Notes: generated by a model from the sequence alone, not told the origin. DNA of 41,180 nucleotides from Sediminimonas qiaohouensis DSM 21189 (GCF_000423645.1 NZ_KE384068.1:2671-43850), one strand, 5' to 3'; shown: positions 8,409-16,999, counted from the first letter of the stretch. Program-made: numbers and translations.

Positions 8409-8933
8409 ATGACAGAAATCGTTGCACTCGCCTATTGCTCCCGTCCGGTTGATTTTTCCTTTGAACAGACCGAGCAGATACTCACGGCCTCGCGGCGCAA
8501 CAATGCGAAGGCCGGACTCACGGGGGCGCTGATCTACGACAACCACACGTTCCTGCAGTGGATCGAAGGCGAAGCAACGGAAATCAGGGAGGTATTCGAG
8601 CGTATCTCTAACGATCCGCGGCACACCGATATCAAGCTCATGTTGGTGCGCAAGCTCGACGACCGCTGGTTTCCCGATTGGTCGATGACGGCCGCAGTAA
8701 CGCAAGATCAGACCCTGCGTAGCCTCAAGCTGGTGCCGCATCTGTCACTGAGCCGGTTCGACCCCTATGGCTGGTCCGAAGCGGATGCGATCTCGTTCAT
8801 GGACGCGCTCAGCGATTACCTAAACCGCCGTCCGACGCCGAAGTCCAAAGGGGCGGAGGAACCCGTGACCCCGCGTGCGGTGGAAAGCAACCCGATGACC
8901 CGCCTTGATCGGCACTTGGACAAGTTGCTCTGA
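8409..8933 (+). CDS. BLUF-domain blue-light sensor, copy 1
   Basis: This 174-residue protein has an N-terminal BLUF domain (about 1-100), which binds FAD and senses blue light. The key residues known from AppA are in place: Tyr9 (AppA Tyr21), Asn32 (Asn45), Gln50 in TFLQWIEG (Gln63), and Trp91 and Met93 in DWSM (Trp104 and Met106). After the domain come about 75 residues without a recognised output domain, so it should signal through a protein partner. The ATG at 8409 is preceded by GGGAGAGG at an eight-base spacing; an upstream in-frame ATG is disfavoured. A near-identical copy lies at 20936-21460. Nearby histidine kinases are possible partners, but this is inference. Confidence 0.92.
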   Translation: MTEIVALAYCSRPVDFSFEQTEQILTASRRNNAKAGLTGALIYDNHTFLQWIEGEATEIREVFERISNDPRHTDIKLMLVRKLDDRWFPDWSMTAAVTQDQTLRSLKLVPHLSLSRFDPYGWSEADAISFMDALSDYLNRRPTPKSKGAEEPVTPRAVESNPMTRLDRHLDKLL

Positions 8934-9200
8934 ATAGCCGTTCAGGCAGGTCAGCATTCCCTCGAAGGTCAGTCTACAGGCATTCATCCTGCTTGCTGAA
9001 AGCGGTAGCCCGGAGGCCCTTTGCAGACGTGGTCCGGCAGAACACGTTGACAGACGCAGCCGGCTCCACTAACCCGCCCTTGTTGCCCATGTGATGGCGT
9101 CACGTCGGCACCAACCTCTTCATTTCCTGATCCCCGTCCTGAACGCCCGGACGTGCCCCCCTGTATCGCACTGCAGGGGCCAACGTTGTGAGGTGACGTC

Positions 9201-10154
9201 ATGACCCACGCTCTGACTGTGAACCGTGTTGCTGCACCCGCCGGGCTGACGGCGCATATCGGCATGATCTCCATGGTCGCCGCCATGCTGCTTCTCCCGG
9301 TCAGCGACACCTTCGCCAAGGTTCTGACTGGCGTCCTCGGTCCCGTCGAAGTGACCATGTGGCGTTTGCTTGCGCAGGGGCTTTGCCTCGCGCCGGTCGT
9401 GTTCCTGATGCGCCGGCGTCTGCACGGGGCGATGTTCTCGCCGATCATCGCTCTGTCCGGCATGCTTATCATGATCACACTGTCCTGCCTCGTGACGGCG
9501 TTCGCGGTGATGCCGATCGCGACCGCCATCGCGATCTTCTTTGTCGAGCCGCTGATCTTGACATTGCTGGCCGGCCCTCTGCTCGGCGAGGTCGCAGGAC
9601 CACGTCGCTACGCGGCCGTGGCGATCGGCCTCGTCGGGGCGCTGATCGTGATCCGGCCCGGCTTTTCCGAGTTCGGCCTGGCGACACTGCTTCCGCTGGT
9701 GGCGGCGACGGCCTACGCGCTCAACATGATCATCCTGCGCCGCGCCTGCAGGACACGCTCGGGGCTGACGGTGCAATGTGGCGCGACCATCTATGCCGCA
9801 CTCGGGCTGAGTGCCGTCGTGGGCGTTCTGGGCGCGACCGAGATCATCGACGTGGCGCCACTCGATCGTCCCGCCTGGATCTGGGGGACGATCCTTGGTA
9901 GCGGCGCCTTCGCGGCCGCCAGCTTCGTGTTGATCGCCGAGGCGTTCCGCAATGCCGAGGTGACGACACTGGCACCGTTCCAGTATCTCGAAATCGTCGG
10001 CGCAACAGCGGCCGGATTCCTGGTCTTTTCCGAGTTCCCGGATGGTCTCACCTGGCTGGGCATCGCGATCATCCTCGGATCGGGCGCCTACATCTTCCAG
10101 CGCGAAAATCGGCGCGGTGCGCGTGTCCCACGCCGCCGCCGTGCTGGGCGCTAA
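9201..10154 (+). CDS. EamA/DMT-family membrane transporter
   Basis: This is a 317-residue integral membrane protein of the drug/metabolite transporter superfamily. About ten hydrophobic segments form two EamA repeats (roughly 20-150 and 165-300). Visible signatures are the LLPVSDTFAK start of the first repeat, VTMWRLLAQGL, and FFVEPLILTLLAGPLLGE at its end, with a matching second repeat ending in GLTWLGIAIILGSGAYIF. A GTGAGGTGA ribosome binding site lies just before the ATG. Members export small metabolites such as amino acids; the substrate cannot be told from sequence. It follows the first BLUF gene on the same strand with a 267-base gap, so co-transcription is uncertain. Confidence 0.88.
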   Translation: MTHALTVNRVAAPAGLTAHIGMISMVAAMLLLPVSDTFAKVLTGVLGPVEVTMWRLLAQGLCLAPVVFLMRRRLHGAMFSPIIALSGMLIMITLSCLVTAFAVMPIATAIAIFFVEPLILTLLAGPLLGEVAGPRRYAAVAIGLVGALIVIRPGFSEFGLATLLPLVAATAYALNMIILRRACRTRSGLTVQCGATIYAALGLSAVVGVLGATEIIDVAPLDRPAWIWGTILGSGAFAAASFVLIAEAFRNAEVTTLAPFQYLEIVGATAAGFLVFSEFPDGLTWLGIAIILGSGAYIFQRENRRGARVPRRRRAGR

Positions 10155-10388
10155 GACGTTGTCGTCGAGTAGCCGCGGGCAGCCCGTTCCGCATGTTGCC
10201 TGCAGGCCGCCTCCGTGCATGATGACCAACGACTTCGAACCGATCCGGTCACCTAAGCGATTCCTCCAAGATCACTGCTTTCCCGCCCAACCCCCCATTG
10301 ACCTCTCCGCGTGAGGCCTTATCCGCTGTGCGCAACCAGAAGAGCAAAGGCAGCGCGATCACACAGCGCACGAGGACGGGAGGGGCAT

Positions 10389-12410
10389 GTGGCATCTGCG
10401 AAACGGACACGCGCGCAAATCGCGCGGGAAGATACCGCTCGGAAACTCGCCGCCGCATCAGCCCTGTTCGAGCACGGCGAAATCACCGGGGAGATGACGG
10501 ATCAAAGCTTCATCCTGCGCCTCAATACGTTGGTGCACGCGAGGCGGCACAAAGGGGCGCATAAAGTGCCCAAGGATCTTGCGGATGCCATCCAGTCTGA
10601 CAAGAAAGCGAAGCCGGAAGCCGAGTTGGTTCTGTTCGGTCACTGGCTGCTCCGCGACGGCCGCCCCGGGATGGGAAAGTCACCCGGGCAACCGCCGGAC
10701 TATCGCGAGATCATGAAATGTGTCGCCGCGTGCCTGGTGGAGATCCCGAAACGTGAGGATCGCAAAAAGCACCCGCTGAAGGCCAGGCGCACCCCACGCA
10801 AAAGCCGCAAGGCTGATATCACCAAGCACGATCTGTCTGACTGTTGGCCGGATATCTTCAACGAAGCGAGACCGCCTCGGTTATTCGATTCCCGGCTGAA
10901 GTCGGTGCGGCGCCTGTTACCCGCCTACCTGGCCCACCTGAAAACGCGCAAGGTGATGCACGGCGGCAAGGCCGTCACGAAATCCCCGGAGATACAGGCC
11001 GTGCTCGAGGCCATCACCGGCAAGCCCGAAGCGCATCCGTCACAACCGCAGGCCACAGCACCGGTCACATCCACCCCCGCGACACCAGCCCCCTTCACGA
11101 TCCCGCTTGGTTACTTCTCATCCGCGCAGAAAAGCGAACATCGTGGACCGGCCGGGCACAACATGCCGCTATCAACCCTGAGATACGCGTGCGTTTCCCC
11201 ATCCTCCACATCCTCGAGCGGCAAGATTCACCCGGGCCGGGACGGCAAGATCGTGCTGGCGCCAGACGTCACCATTCGCGGCACCTACAAGGTCGATGCC
11301 CTGATCGACCGGATCGCGATCCTGTTCAGCACGGTCCGCAAGATAGATGACACCACGCTCAACAAGCAGATCAAAAAGGAGACCGGCAGGTCTTACCTGG
11401 TCCGGGATCTGACAAAGCAGAGGGACGAGAATGCCTGGGGCAAACCGCTGCGCGAGCCTGACCCCGGCAAGCGCACCGGGTTTCACTTCGCACTCCTGAT
11501 ACAGGATCCCGCGCCGGAGATGTTATCTGCGATCCTGGACGTGATCCGGGATGGTCCTGGCATTGATGGCGCCGTCACAGTTCACATGATCGAGGTATCC
11601 GTCGACTTCTATCCGACAACCGGTGATCCGCAGGAGGCCATTCAGCAACGCGAACAGATGGTCGGCCTGCTACAGCGGCATCACTGGGCGCCGCAATCTT
11701 GCTTTCTCGATCCCGACATCCGCACACCACGCCACATCGATGCCCGGCAGATCTACGACGATCCCAACCGGCCTGCAGGGAAACAGAAGAGAACCCGATA
11801 CCTGTTCGCCGACACGTCCAATACATGGGCCGCGGATGGCACGCTCGACTTACCCGAGATCCGGGATCGCATTCTGACACAGAGAGCCGGCGAAGATCTG
11901 TATCTGAACGCCACGTTCGCAAAAGGTGGCAAGCACGCCGCCCATCATGTCACGATCCAGCACAAGATCGCCGACCAGCGTAACCCGGATAATGACACCA
12001 TGACGGTGCTACCGGATCATGACCGCAGAGCACGCGTGGAAGTGACGATATCCGGCAGTGCCTCGTTGCAAGAGCGCGGCCTTAACACCATCGACGATCT
12101 GGGAAAGAAATCGTTCAGACGGCTCACCAGGCCATACCTGACGTTCAAGCTGGGCACCACAGAGCCATGGCAGCATCTACTGGAGGACGCACAGGCGCAG
12201 ATGCGCACACGCGGCGTCTACGGCCTGGCACTCAGACACCGGGCACGCGCACTGGAAGAACGGGAGCAACTGCGCGCATCAGGTCAGAAGCTGCCGCGCA
12301 ACCAGGACCGGGAAGGGCTTGGGCTGAAAGCCTGGGAGGAGATGAACGTCGTGACCGGCAAGGCGCTGGACGAGCTGACGCGGCGCTGGCGCGGCTTCTC
12401 CTGGAGCTAA
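10389..12410 (+). CDS. Unrecognised 673-residue protein, possibly replication-initiator-like
   Basis: I do not recognise this protein. The GTG at 10389 is favoured because GGGAGG lies five bases upstream and the residues before it look non-coding; the frame opens at a GTG at 10311. The N-terminal third is strongly basic (RKKHPLKARRTPRKSRKAD near 145-165) and is followed by a proline- and threonine-rich linker (about 215-245). The C-terminal half contains DRIAILFSTVRKID, then VTVHMIEVSVDFYPTTGD, then RVEVTISGSASLQERG. This pattern faintly recalls plasmid or phage replication initiators of the gene II type, where a similar order of strands carries the catalytic core. No clear HUH or tyrosine motif can be assigned. 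There is no signal peptide or membrane segment. Confidence 0.6.
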   Translation: MASAKRTRAQIAREDTARKLAAASALFEHGEITGEMTDQSFILRLNTLVHARRHKGAHKVPKDLADAIQSDKKAKPEAELVLFGHWLLRDGRPGMGKSPGQPPDYREIMKCVAACLVEIPKREDRKKHPLKARRTPRKSRKADITKHDLSDCWPDIFNEARPPRLFDSRLKSVRRLLPAYLAHLKTRKVMHGGKAVTKSPEIQAVLEAITGKPEAHPSQPQATAPVTSTPATPAPFTIPLGYFSSAQKSEHRGPAGHNMPLSTLRYACVSPSSTSSSGKIHPGRDGKIVLAPDVTIRGTYKVDALIDRIAILFSTVRKIDDTTLNKQIKKETGRSYLVRDLTKQRDENAWGKPLREPDPGKRTGFHFALLIQDPAPEMLSAILDVIRDGPGIDGAVTVHMIEVSVDFYPTTGDPQEAIQQREQMVGLLQRHHWAPQSCFLDPDIRTPRHIDARQIYDDPNRPAGKQKRTRYLFADTSNTWAADGTLDLPEIRDRILTQRAGEDLYLNATFAKGGKHAAHHVTIQHKIADQRNPDNDTMTVLPDHDRRARVEVTISGSASLQERGLNTIDDLGKKSFRRLTRPYLTFKLGTTEPWQHLLEDAQAQMRTRGVYGLALRHRARALEEREQLRASGQKLPRNQDREGLGLKAWEEMNVVTGKALDELTRRWRGFSWS

Positions 12411-12877
12411 CTGGTGCCGGTTCGGCCTGAGCATGGGGAGGTATGGGGGTCTGAGGCGGCGGCGTCGCGCTGGCCGGAGGCTTTTCCCGGTCCCTGAGGC
12501 TATCAGGTGTTCTCCTGAGTGTGGGAGGGAGAGGGGAGAGGTGGTGTAGGAGGGAGTATGGTGTATGTATAGAGGGTTCCCCAGTGAATAGGCCGCGCCA
12601 CCGCCTGACCCACGCGGATCGCCGGGGAATAGGCACTTAGTCAGCGCTTACTGACCATCCGGCACACGCAGTTCACGACTTCCGGGTCCGCCTCGACCGC
12701 TTGAGCCGACAAATTGGTGTAGCGATATACGACATAGGAGCTAATTGAATCCGCCGCTCCGGATATCGCAGGATCGACGCGCCGACATCCTGTTCTCGCG
12801 ACACTCGTCCGCCCATTCACCGACGCCATCTCGCCGGAACCGCTCTAGATCCCCCGCCCTGTCGACCGCTGATAGCC
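12411..12877. other. Intergenic stretch with a G-rich tract
   Basis: No supported gene is seen. A purine-rich tract at 12523-12555 (GGGAGGGAGAGGGG then GGAGGG) could form a G-quadruplex. A 62-codon minus-strand frame at 12641-12829 is too weak to call. The stretch ends at the first R2 repeat. Confidence 0.4.
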
Positions 12878-12981
12878 GCCAGAGTCGATGAGAGACTCAC
12901 AGGATTCGACGAGCACGTTTCGCGGCCCTGACCAGCGCGCAGACCATGTCGCGATTCCTGAGCGCTCTCAGCGACTCTGGC
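12878..12981 (+). repeat. R2 repeat, copy A (with terminal inverted repeats)
   Basis: This 104-bp element begins with GCCAGAGTCGATGAGAG and ends with CTCTCAGCGACTCTGGC. These are inverted repeats of each other with one mismatch in 17. The interior carries CTCACAGGATTCGACGAGCACG, shared with copy D. It has no coding capacity. Confidence 0.85.
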
Positions 12982-13037
12982 TCTCGTCTCGACACATGAC
13001 AACGCCGCCCGGGGGCACCAGGCTGCCGGCCCTCCAA

Positions 13038-13382
13038 TCAGTCGTGGTCCGGATGCTGGCGGCTGGCGAGCGAAACGTCGATCCGCGCCGATCCCACGTA
13101 GCGAAAGTGAAGCGACGTGCCGCACGCAGCGCAGAAGCCACGCTCAACAGCTTCCGAGGACCGGAACCACGATGGCTCTCCCCGGGTCCAGGCGAAGTTC
13201 TCGAGGCCGACTTCCCCCAATGCCAGGAAGGCGGAACCAGAGGCTTTCTGGCACATGCGGCAATGGCAGACATGCGGCATCGTGAGAGGCGCGGAGATCC
13301 GAAAGCGGATCGCACCACACTGACAACCGCCCCTCAGCGGCTCACGCTCGAAATCTCGCTCACCCGGGTTTCGTGTGGTCAT
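13038..13382 (-). CDS. GFA (CENP-V-like) family zinc protein
   Basis: This 114-residue protein has the GFA fold named after the glutathione-dependent formaldehyde-activating enzyme. The zinc-binding cysteine motifs are all visible: CQC near the start (GGCQCGAIRFRIS), CHCRMC in HVCHCRMCQKASGSAF, and the late CAAC pair in FCAACGTSLHF. The family is broad and most members are not proven formaldehyde enzymes, so substrate is unknown. The ATG at 13382 is chosen over an upstream one because AGGAGA lies eight bases before it. It stands alone between R2 copies A and B. Confidence 0.88.
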   Translation of the reverse strand: MTTRNPGERDFEREPLRGGCQCGAIRFRISAPLTMPHVCHCRMCQKASGSAFLALGEVGLENFAWTRGEPSWFRSSEAVERGFCAACGTSLHFRYVGSARIDVSLASRQHPDHD

Positions 13383-13502
13383 CTGTCGTTCTCCTCTTGC
13401 CACACATCCTCCGCGGACCGGATCGTTATGCTATCAGGCGGCCGGTTCCCAGACTGAAATCGCTGCCTGGCGTCACCGACTTCGCAGACGAGACCGTCGG
13501 AT

Positions 13503-13610
13503 GTGCCTGGGGCTGGCTGGGGTGCGCACAGGATTCGATGAGCGCGATTTCTGATCCCATGTGCGCGCAGATCAAGTCGTGCGCCCTGGGCGCTCTCAGC
13601 CGCTCTGGTG
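13503..13610 (+). repeat. R2 repeat, copy B (variant left arm)
   Basis: This copy shares with copy C a different left arm, GTGCCTGGGGCTGGCTGGGG then TGCGCACAGGATTCGATGAGC, identical over 41 bases. The right arm CGCTCTCAGCCGCTCTGG matches the other copies. It sits ten bases beyond the stop of the 13620-14276 recombinase-like gene. Confidence 0.8.
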
Positions 13611-13619
13611 CACGCCTCA

Positions 13620-14276
13620 TCACTTCAGCATGCGACCCACGTTTTGCGGGGTCCACTCCTTTCCACGCGAGGTCCGCATGCCGCGCGCGTTGGCACCATC
13701 AGCGATCATCTGCAGAGTCACGCGGCTTTCGGTGCCTTTGAGTTCTTCTTCCACTTGCCTGAGCAGGTGCGCATTCTTCTTTGAAGTCTCGGCCCGTGAT
13801 TTCGCAGATGACAACCGCGCGCTCGTCGTGTCACGGCTGCGATCTTGCCTTGCGAGACGCTTCGATTTCTCGGGGAAAAGGATCAGATTACGGATTTCAT
13901 CAGATGAGAATTCCGAAAGCCTCTTTTGATGCCCTATCGAGAATATATACTTTCCAAATTCTTGTAGTTCTTCAATCAAGTTCTGCCGTTGCTGCAAGTT
14001 CGTGATCCGGAACACGCGCGAAAGGTCGTCGATGCAAATTGAGGGCCCATCTATGTCACTCAGCGCTACGAGCATACGCTGAAGCTTCGGCAACGACCCG
14101 AGGCCTTCGATACGTCGCGCGTAGTCGACAACGAACTTGGCCTTTACTTGCGGGAAACGCTCAAGAGACTTCTGGAACAATCCTATCTGTGCCTTGGCAG
14201 CCGGATGCGTGCGGATCGAACCGGAGGGATTCGCGCCGTATGTGATCAGGACGTAACAGATGACTTTGCCGGACAT
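13620..14276 (-). CDS. Serine-recombinase-like protein lacking the catalytic serine
   Basis: The 218-residue protein has the layout of a small serine recombinase: a resolvase-like domain (about 1-125), a charged helical linker and a C-terminal helix-turn-helix. The C-terminus VTLQMIADGANARGMRTSRG followed by KEWTPQNVGRMLK matches the Recombinase-domain consensus. The expected catalytic segment (YARVST) reads CYVLITYGANPSG, so the serine is replaced. The usual DRLSR appears as DDLSR, which removes a catalytic arginine. It is therefore probably a DNA-binding protein without recombinase activity, or a decaying gene. The ATG at 14276 follows AAGGTGG; a GTG at 14282 is an alternative. A 34-bp palindrome lies directly upstream. 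Confidence 0.7.
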   Translation of the reverse strand: MSGKVICYVLITYGANPSGSIRTHPAAKAQIGLFQKSLERFPQVKAKFVVDYARRIEGLGSLPKLQRMLVALSDIDGPSICIDDLSRVFRITNLQQRQNLIEELQEFGKYIFSIGHQKRLSEFSSDEIRNLILFPEKSKRLARQDRSRDTTSARLSSAKSRAETSKKNAHLLRQVEEELKGTESRVTLQMIADGANARGMRTSRGKEWTPQNVGRMLK

Positions 14277-14290
14277 ATCCACCTTGCATA

Positions 14291-14324
14291 CTTCACATTT
14301 GTGTAGGCCTACACTAATGTGAAG
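14291..14324. promoter_or_regulatory. 34-bp near-perfect palindrome before a recombinase-like gene
   Basis: CTTCACATT, one base, the perfect 14-base palindrome GTGTAGGCCTACAC, one base, then AATGTGAAG make a 34-base inverted repeat with only the single t/t pair breaking symmetry. It lies 15 bases before the ATG at 14276. It could be an operator for that protein, a recombination crossover site, or both. Confidence 0.75.
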
Positions 14325-14689
14325 AAACGCCTACTTCAACCCAAAATGCAAACTGACTGAGACAGTGGCACCGCTGCAGACGACACCTGGTCACGGGATG
14401 TTACCTTTTCCGGCAGCTACAAGTTTTCCGGATGCGCACAGCGCCAAGATCTGTCGAAGCATACTCGCGACCCACATCGACATCTGCGCATTCGTAGCGC
14501 TGCTGCTTCGAACAGCATGACACTCTGCTGCCGATCGTGCCCATGTAACCATGCATATCACCAGGCTGGCTGGGGCGCTCACTGGCAGCAATCGCCATCA
14601 GATCTAAGGCGTGTGCAGCAATCACAAAGAGATTCGCACCCTGAGCGTTTACAGTGCGTCGCTCGCAAGTTCTTGCAGCCCAGCCGGAA
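14325..14689. other. Intergenic stretch, no gene seen
   Basis: Only poorly coding short frames are present between the 34-bp palindrome and the R1 copy 3. No RNA gene or promoter is evident. Confidence 0.4.
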
Positions 14690-14785
14690 AGGGGAGGTTC
14701 CAGTGGCCCGGACAAGGTGGCGCCAGAAGGCATCCCCAATCGAGATCACGCAGATACCCTAGGACTTCACTTACCCTGCGAGCAG
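14690..14785 (+). repeat. Intergenic repeat family R1, copy 3 (partial)
   Basis: This shorter copy keeps GGTGGCGCCAGAAGGCATCCCC and CCTAGGACTTCAC but loses the downstream CCATGGGAT part. It ends close to the 3' end of the 265-residue serine recombinase gene. Confidence 0.65.
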
Positions 14786-14830
14786 CTGACCTGCCACCGT
14801 GCCGGCAAGTCACACATACCTTGCAGCAGA

Positions 14831-15628
14831 TCAGAACAACCCGTAGTCGGGACGAGACTGCAGCGCATCCTCCTCCTCCTTTCTGAGAAGTTCACGGGCT
14901 TTCGTCACCGGCTTGCGCGCCCGGGAGGCTGTCCATTTCCTTCCCTGCAACGTCCGGCTGCCCCTGTCATTCAGGATTTCCGCAACCTGTGCATACGTGC
15001 CCCCATAAGGATCGTCCAACTCACGCAGCACATCCGCGATCGCGCGCACACGGTGATCGGCTGCATGGGACCAGGTAGCGGTGCCCAAAGGCTGGACATC
15101 CGTGCGTATAGCGGGGTTCCCGAATACGACGCCCTCGGCACGCATCTTGTCCATGCTCTTTTTCGTGGTCCGGGAAATTTCCGCCGCAACCTTCTCAGCG
15201 TGAACAAAGGTGGCCGCACGTGATGCGTCGCGCAGCTTGGTGCCCTCTCTAACGCAGATGACCTGGTTGTCATCCTTGAGAGCCCGCCTGATCTGTTTCT
15301 CGAAACCGGCATGGCGTGACAAGCGATCCCAGTCCCACACCAGCAGATCTGCATTGCTACGAGACGCAAGATCGAGTGCTGACGTCAGACCCGGACGCTT
15401 GTCAAAGCTCTTCGCGCCCACCCCGGATGAGACATCTTCAAAGACCTGGATCAACTTGTAGCCTGCTGCCTCGGCGAATTCCTCGATCACATGCCGCTGC
15501 GCATCCAGACTGATACCACTGTCGCCCTGGCCGGCGGTGGAGACACGGGCATAGCCGACCGCCAGTCGCTTAAGATCCTGCATCCTGCCGTCGCCGCCGG
15601 CCTTGCTCCTGCTCATCTCTGTTCTCAT
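14831..15628 (-). CDS. Serine recombinase / resolvase family protein
   Basis: This is a site-specific serine recombinase of up to 265 residues. The catalytic motif VGYARVSTAGQGDSGISLDAQ is intact with the nucleophile at S30 (counted from the first ATG), and WDWDRLSR supplies the conserved arginines. The C-terminal helix-turn-helix is of the Recombinase-domain type (TYAQVAEILNDRGSRTLQG followed by RKWTAS). The protein is much shorter than large serine integrases and lacks their zinc ribbon and coiled coil, so it is more likely a resolvase or invertase. ATG codons at 15628 and 15616 are both possible; an AAGG precedes them. It lies between R2 copies B and C with a related degenerate gene next to it. 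Confidence 0.88.
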   Translation of the reverse strand: MRTEMSRSKAGGDGRMQDLKRLAVGYARVSTAGQGDSGISLDAQRHVIEEFAEAAGYKLIQVFEDVSSGVGAKSFDKRPGLTSALDLASRSNADLLVWDWDRLSRHAGFEKQIRRALKDDNQVICVREGTKLRDASRAATFVHAEKVAAEISRTTKKSMDKMRAEGVVFGNPAIRTDVQPLGTATWSHAADHRVRAIADVLRELDDPYGGTYAQVAEILNDRGSRTLQGRKWTASRARKPVTKARELLRKEEEDALQSRPDYGLF

Positions 15629-15852
15629 CCTTCTGTAGCTCTGTGCGTGTATTGCTGCATACCTATATAGATATGAAGCTGAGTCGGGACTGTTGTTTCC
15701 TATCCGATGCCCCCAAGGAAGCGCGAACTATCCGGCACTGAGTCATTTCCTAGGAACCGTTCACAGTCGATGACACGCCATCCAGGCAGATATGGGTCCA
15801 AGACAGCGATGCGGTGGCAGCCCGTCGGGGGCTCACCCTATCGACCAAGGCA

Positions 15853-15960
15853 GTGCCTGGGGCTGGCTGGGGTGCGCACAGGATTCGATGAGCACGCTTC
15901 GCAGCACCTGACAGCGGTCAGAGCAAGTCGCGCGCCACGGACGCTCTCAGCGGCTCTGGC
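15853..15960 (+). repeat. R2 repeat, copy C (variant left arm)
   Basis: This copy shares the 41-base left arm with copy B and has the right arm CGCTCTCAGCGGCTCTGGC. Copies B and C are direct repeats bracketing about 2.3 kb that contains both serine-recombinase-family genes and the 34-bp palindrome. Confidence 0.8.
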
Positions 15961-16019
15961 GGTCACCGGCACACAAGCCTGCATGACGCCTGCCCGAGAC
16001 CTTTGACAGCGCGCGACAG

Positions 16020-16931
16020 ATGGACGAAGACATGGAGCGCGCCGCAAGAAGGTGCGATTATGCTGGAACCGATAAATTGAGCATCACTGTCTTTTTTGCC
16101 GTTCTTCTCGCTGCGCTGCTTCACGCGACTTGGAATGCACTCGTCAAAGGGGGCGGGGATAAGCATGCCTCCATGGCCGTCGTGGTGATCGGTCACCTAC
16201 CGATCGCGCTTGTGGTGCTCCCCTTCGTGCCGATGCCGGATGCCGCGGCGCTGCGATGGCTCTTTGCTGGCATTGCGTTGCACCTTGGCTACCAGTTGTT
16301 CCTGATTTCAGGCTACCGAGTGGGCGACCTGACACAAGTCTACCCCATCGCACGCGGCTCAGCGCCACTGATCGTGGCGGCAGTCTCCATGGGTTTGCTC
16401 GGCATCACCCTGACACGGCTCGAGCTGTTGGCCATCGGCCTGATCGCGGCGGGCATCCTATCGCTCGCGCTGGTGCGCCGCGCGGATGGCACGCGCAACT
16501 CCCGAGCGGTGGCGGTGGCGCTCGGAACCGGTGGCTTCATAGCCGCATACTCGCTCGTGGACGGAATCGGCGCCCGTGAAGCCGGCACGGCGCTCGGATA
16601 CTGGACCTGGTCCGTAATCGGCAATGCGATACTGTTCTGTGTCTGGACCGCCGCAGCCAAACCCGGCTTGCTGCGCCGGCTTCCGGGCGACATGCGTCTG
16701 GTTCGCACCGGGTTGATCGGCGGCACGGCGTCATATGTCGCCTACGGGGTCGTCATATGGGCTTTCACGCTCGCCCCCATAGCACTCGTTACCGCGCTGC
16801 GCGAAACCTCCATCGTGTTCGCCCTGCTGATCGGTGTGGGGGTCATGGGTGAGCGGTTGGATCTGGCGAAGGTCGCCTCCACGATGATTACAATCGTCGG
16901 GGCCGGGCTGCTACGCTTCGCCCGGGGCTGA
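16020..16931 (+). CDS. EamA-family membrane transporter
   Basis: This is a second DMT-superfamily permease (303 residues from the ATG at 16020). About ten membrane segments form two EamA repeats. The first begins FFAVLLAALLHATWNALVKGG, typical of the EamA domain, and the second ends VMGERLDLAKVASTMITIVG. The soluble first 19 residues are unusual for this family. A TTG at 16077 preceded by GGAA would give a more typical start, so the N-terminus is uncertain. It stands alone between R2 copies C and D. Small-metabolite export is the family role; the substrate is unknown. Confidence 0.85.
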   Translation: MDEDMERAARRCDYAGTDKLSITVFFAVLLAALLHATWNALVKGGGDKHASMAVVVIGHLPIALVVLPFVPMPDAAALRWLFAGIALHLGYQLFLISGYRVGDLTQVYPIARGSAPLIVAAVSMGLLGITLTRLELLAIGLIAAGILSLALVRRADGTRNSRAVAVALGTGGFIAAYSLVDGIGAREAGTALGYWTWSVIGNAILFCVWTAAAKPGLLRRLPGDMRLVRTGLIGGTASYVAYGVVIWAFTLAPIALVTALRETSIVFALLIGVGVMGERLDLAKVASTMITIVGAGLLRFARG

Positions 16932-16999
16932 CCGCGTTACCAGGGTCGAGTAGCGCGCCTTCGTCCTGGGGCATCCCTTCCCTATCTCCCCGGATGCCC

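Noticed and set aside
9120-10229. 369-codon minus-strand frame opposite the EamA gene.
   Set aside because: Its composition is dominated by charged, low-complexity residues with no membrane or domain pattern, while the plus-strand gene is a clear transporter.
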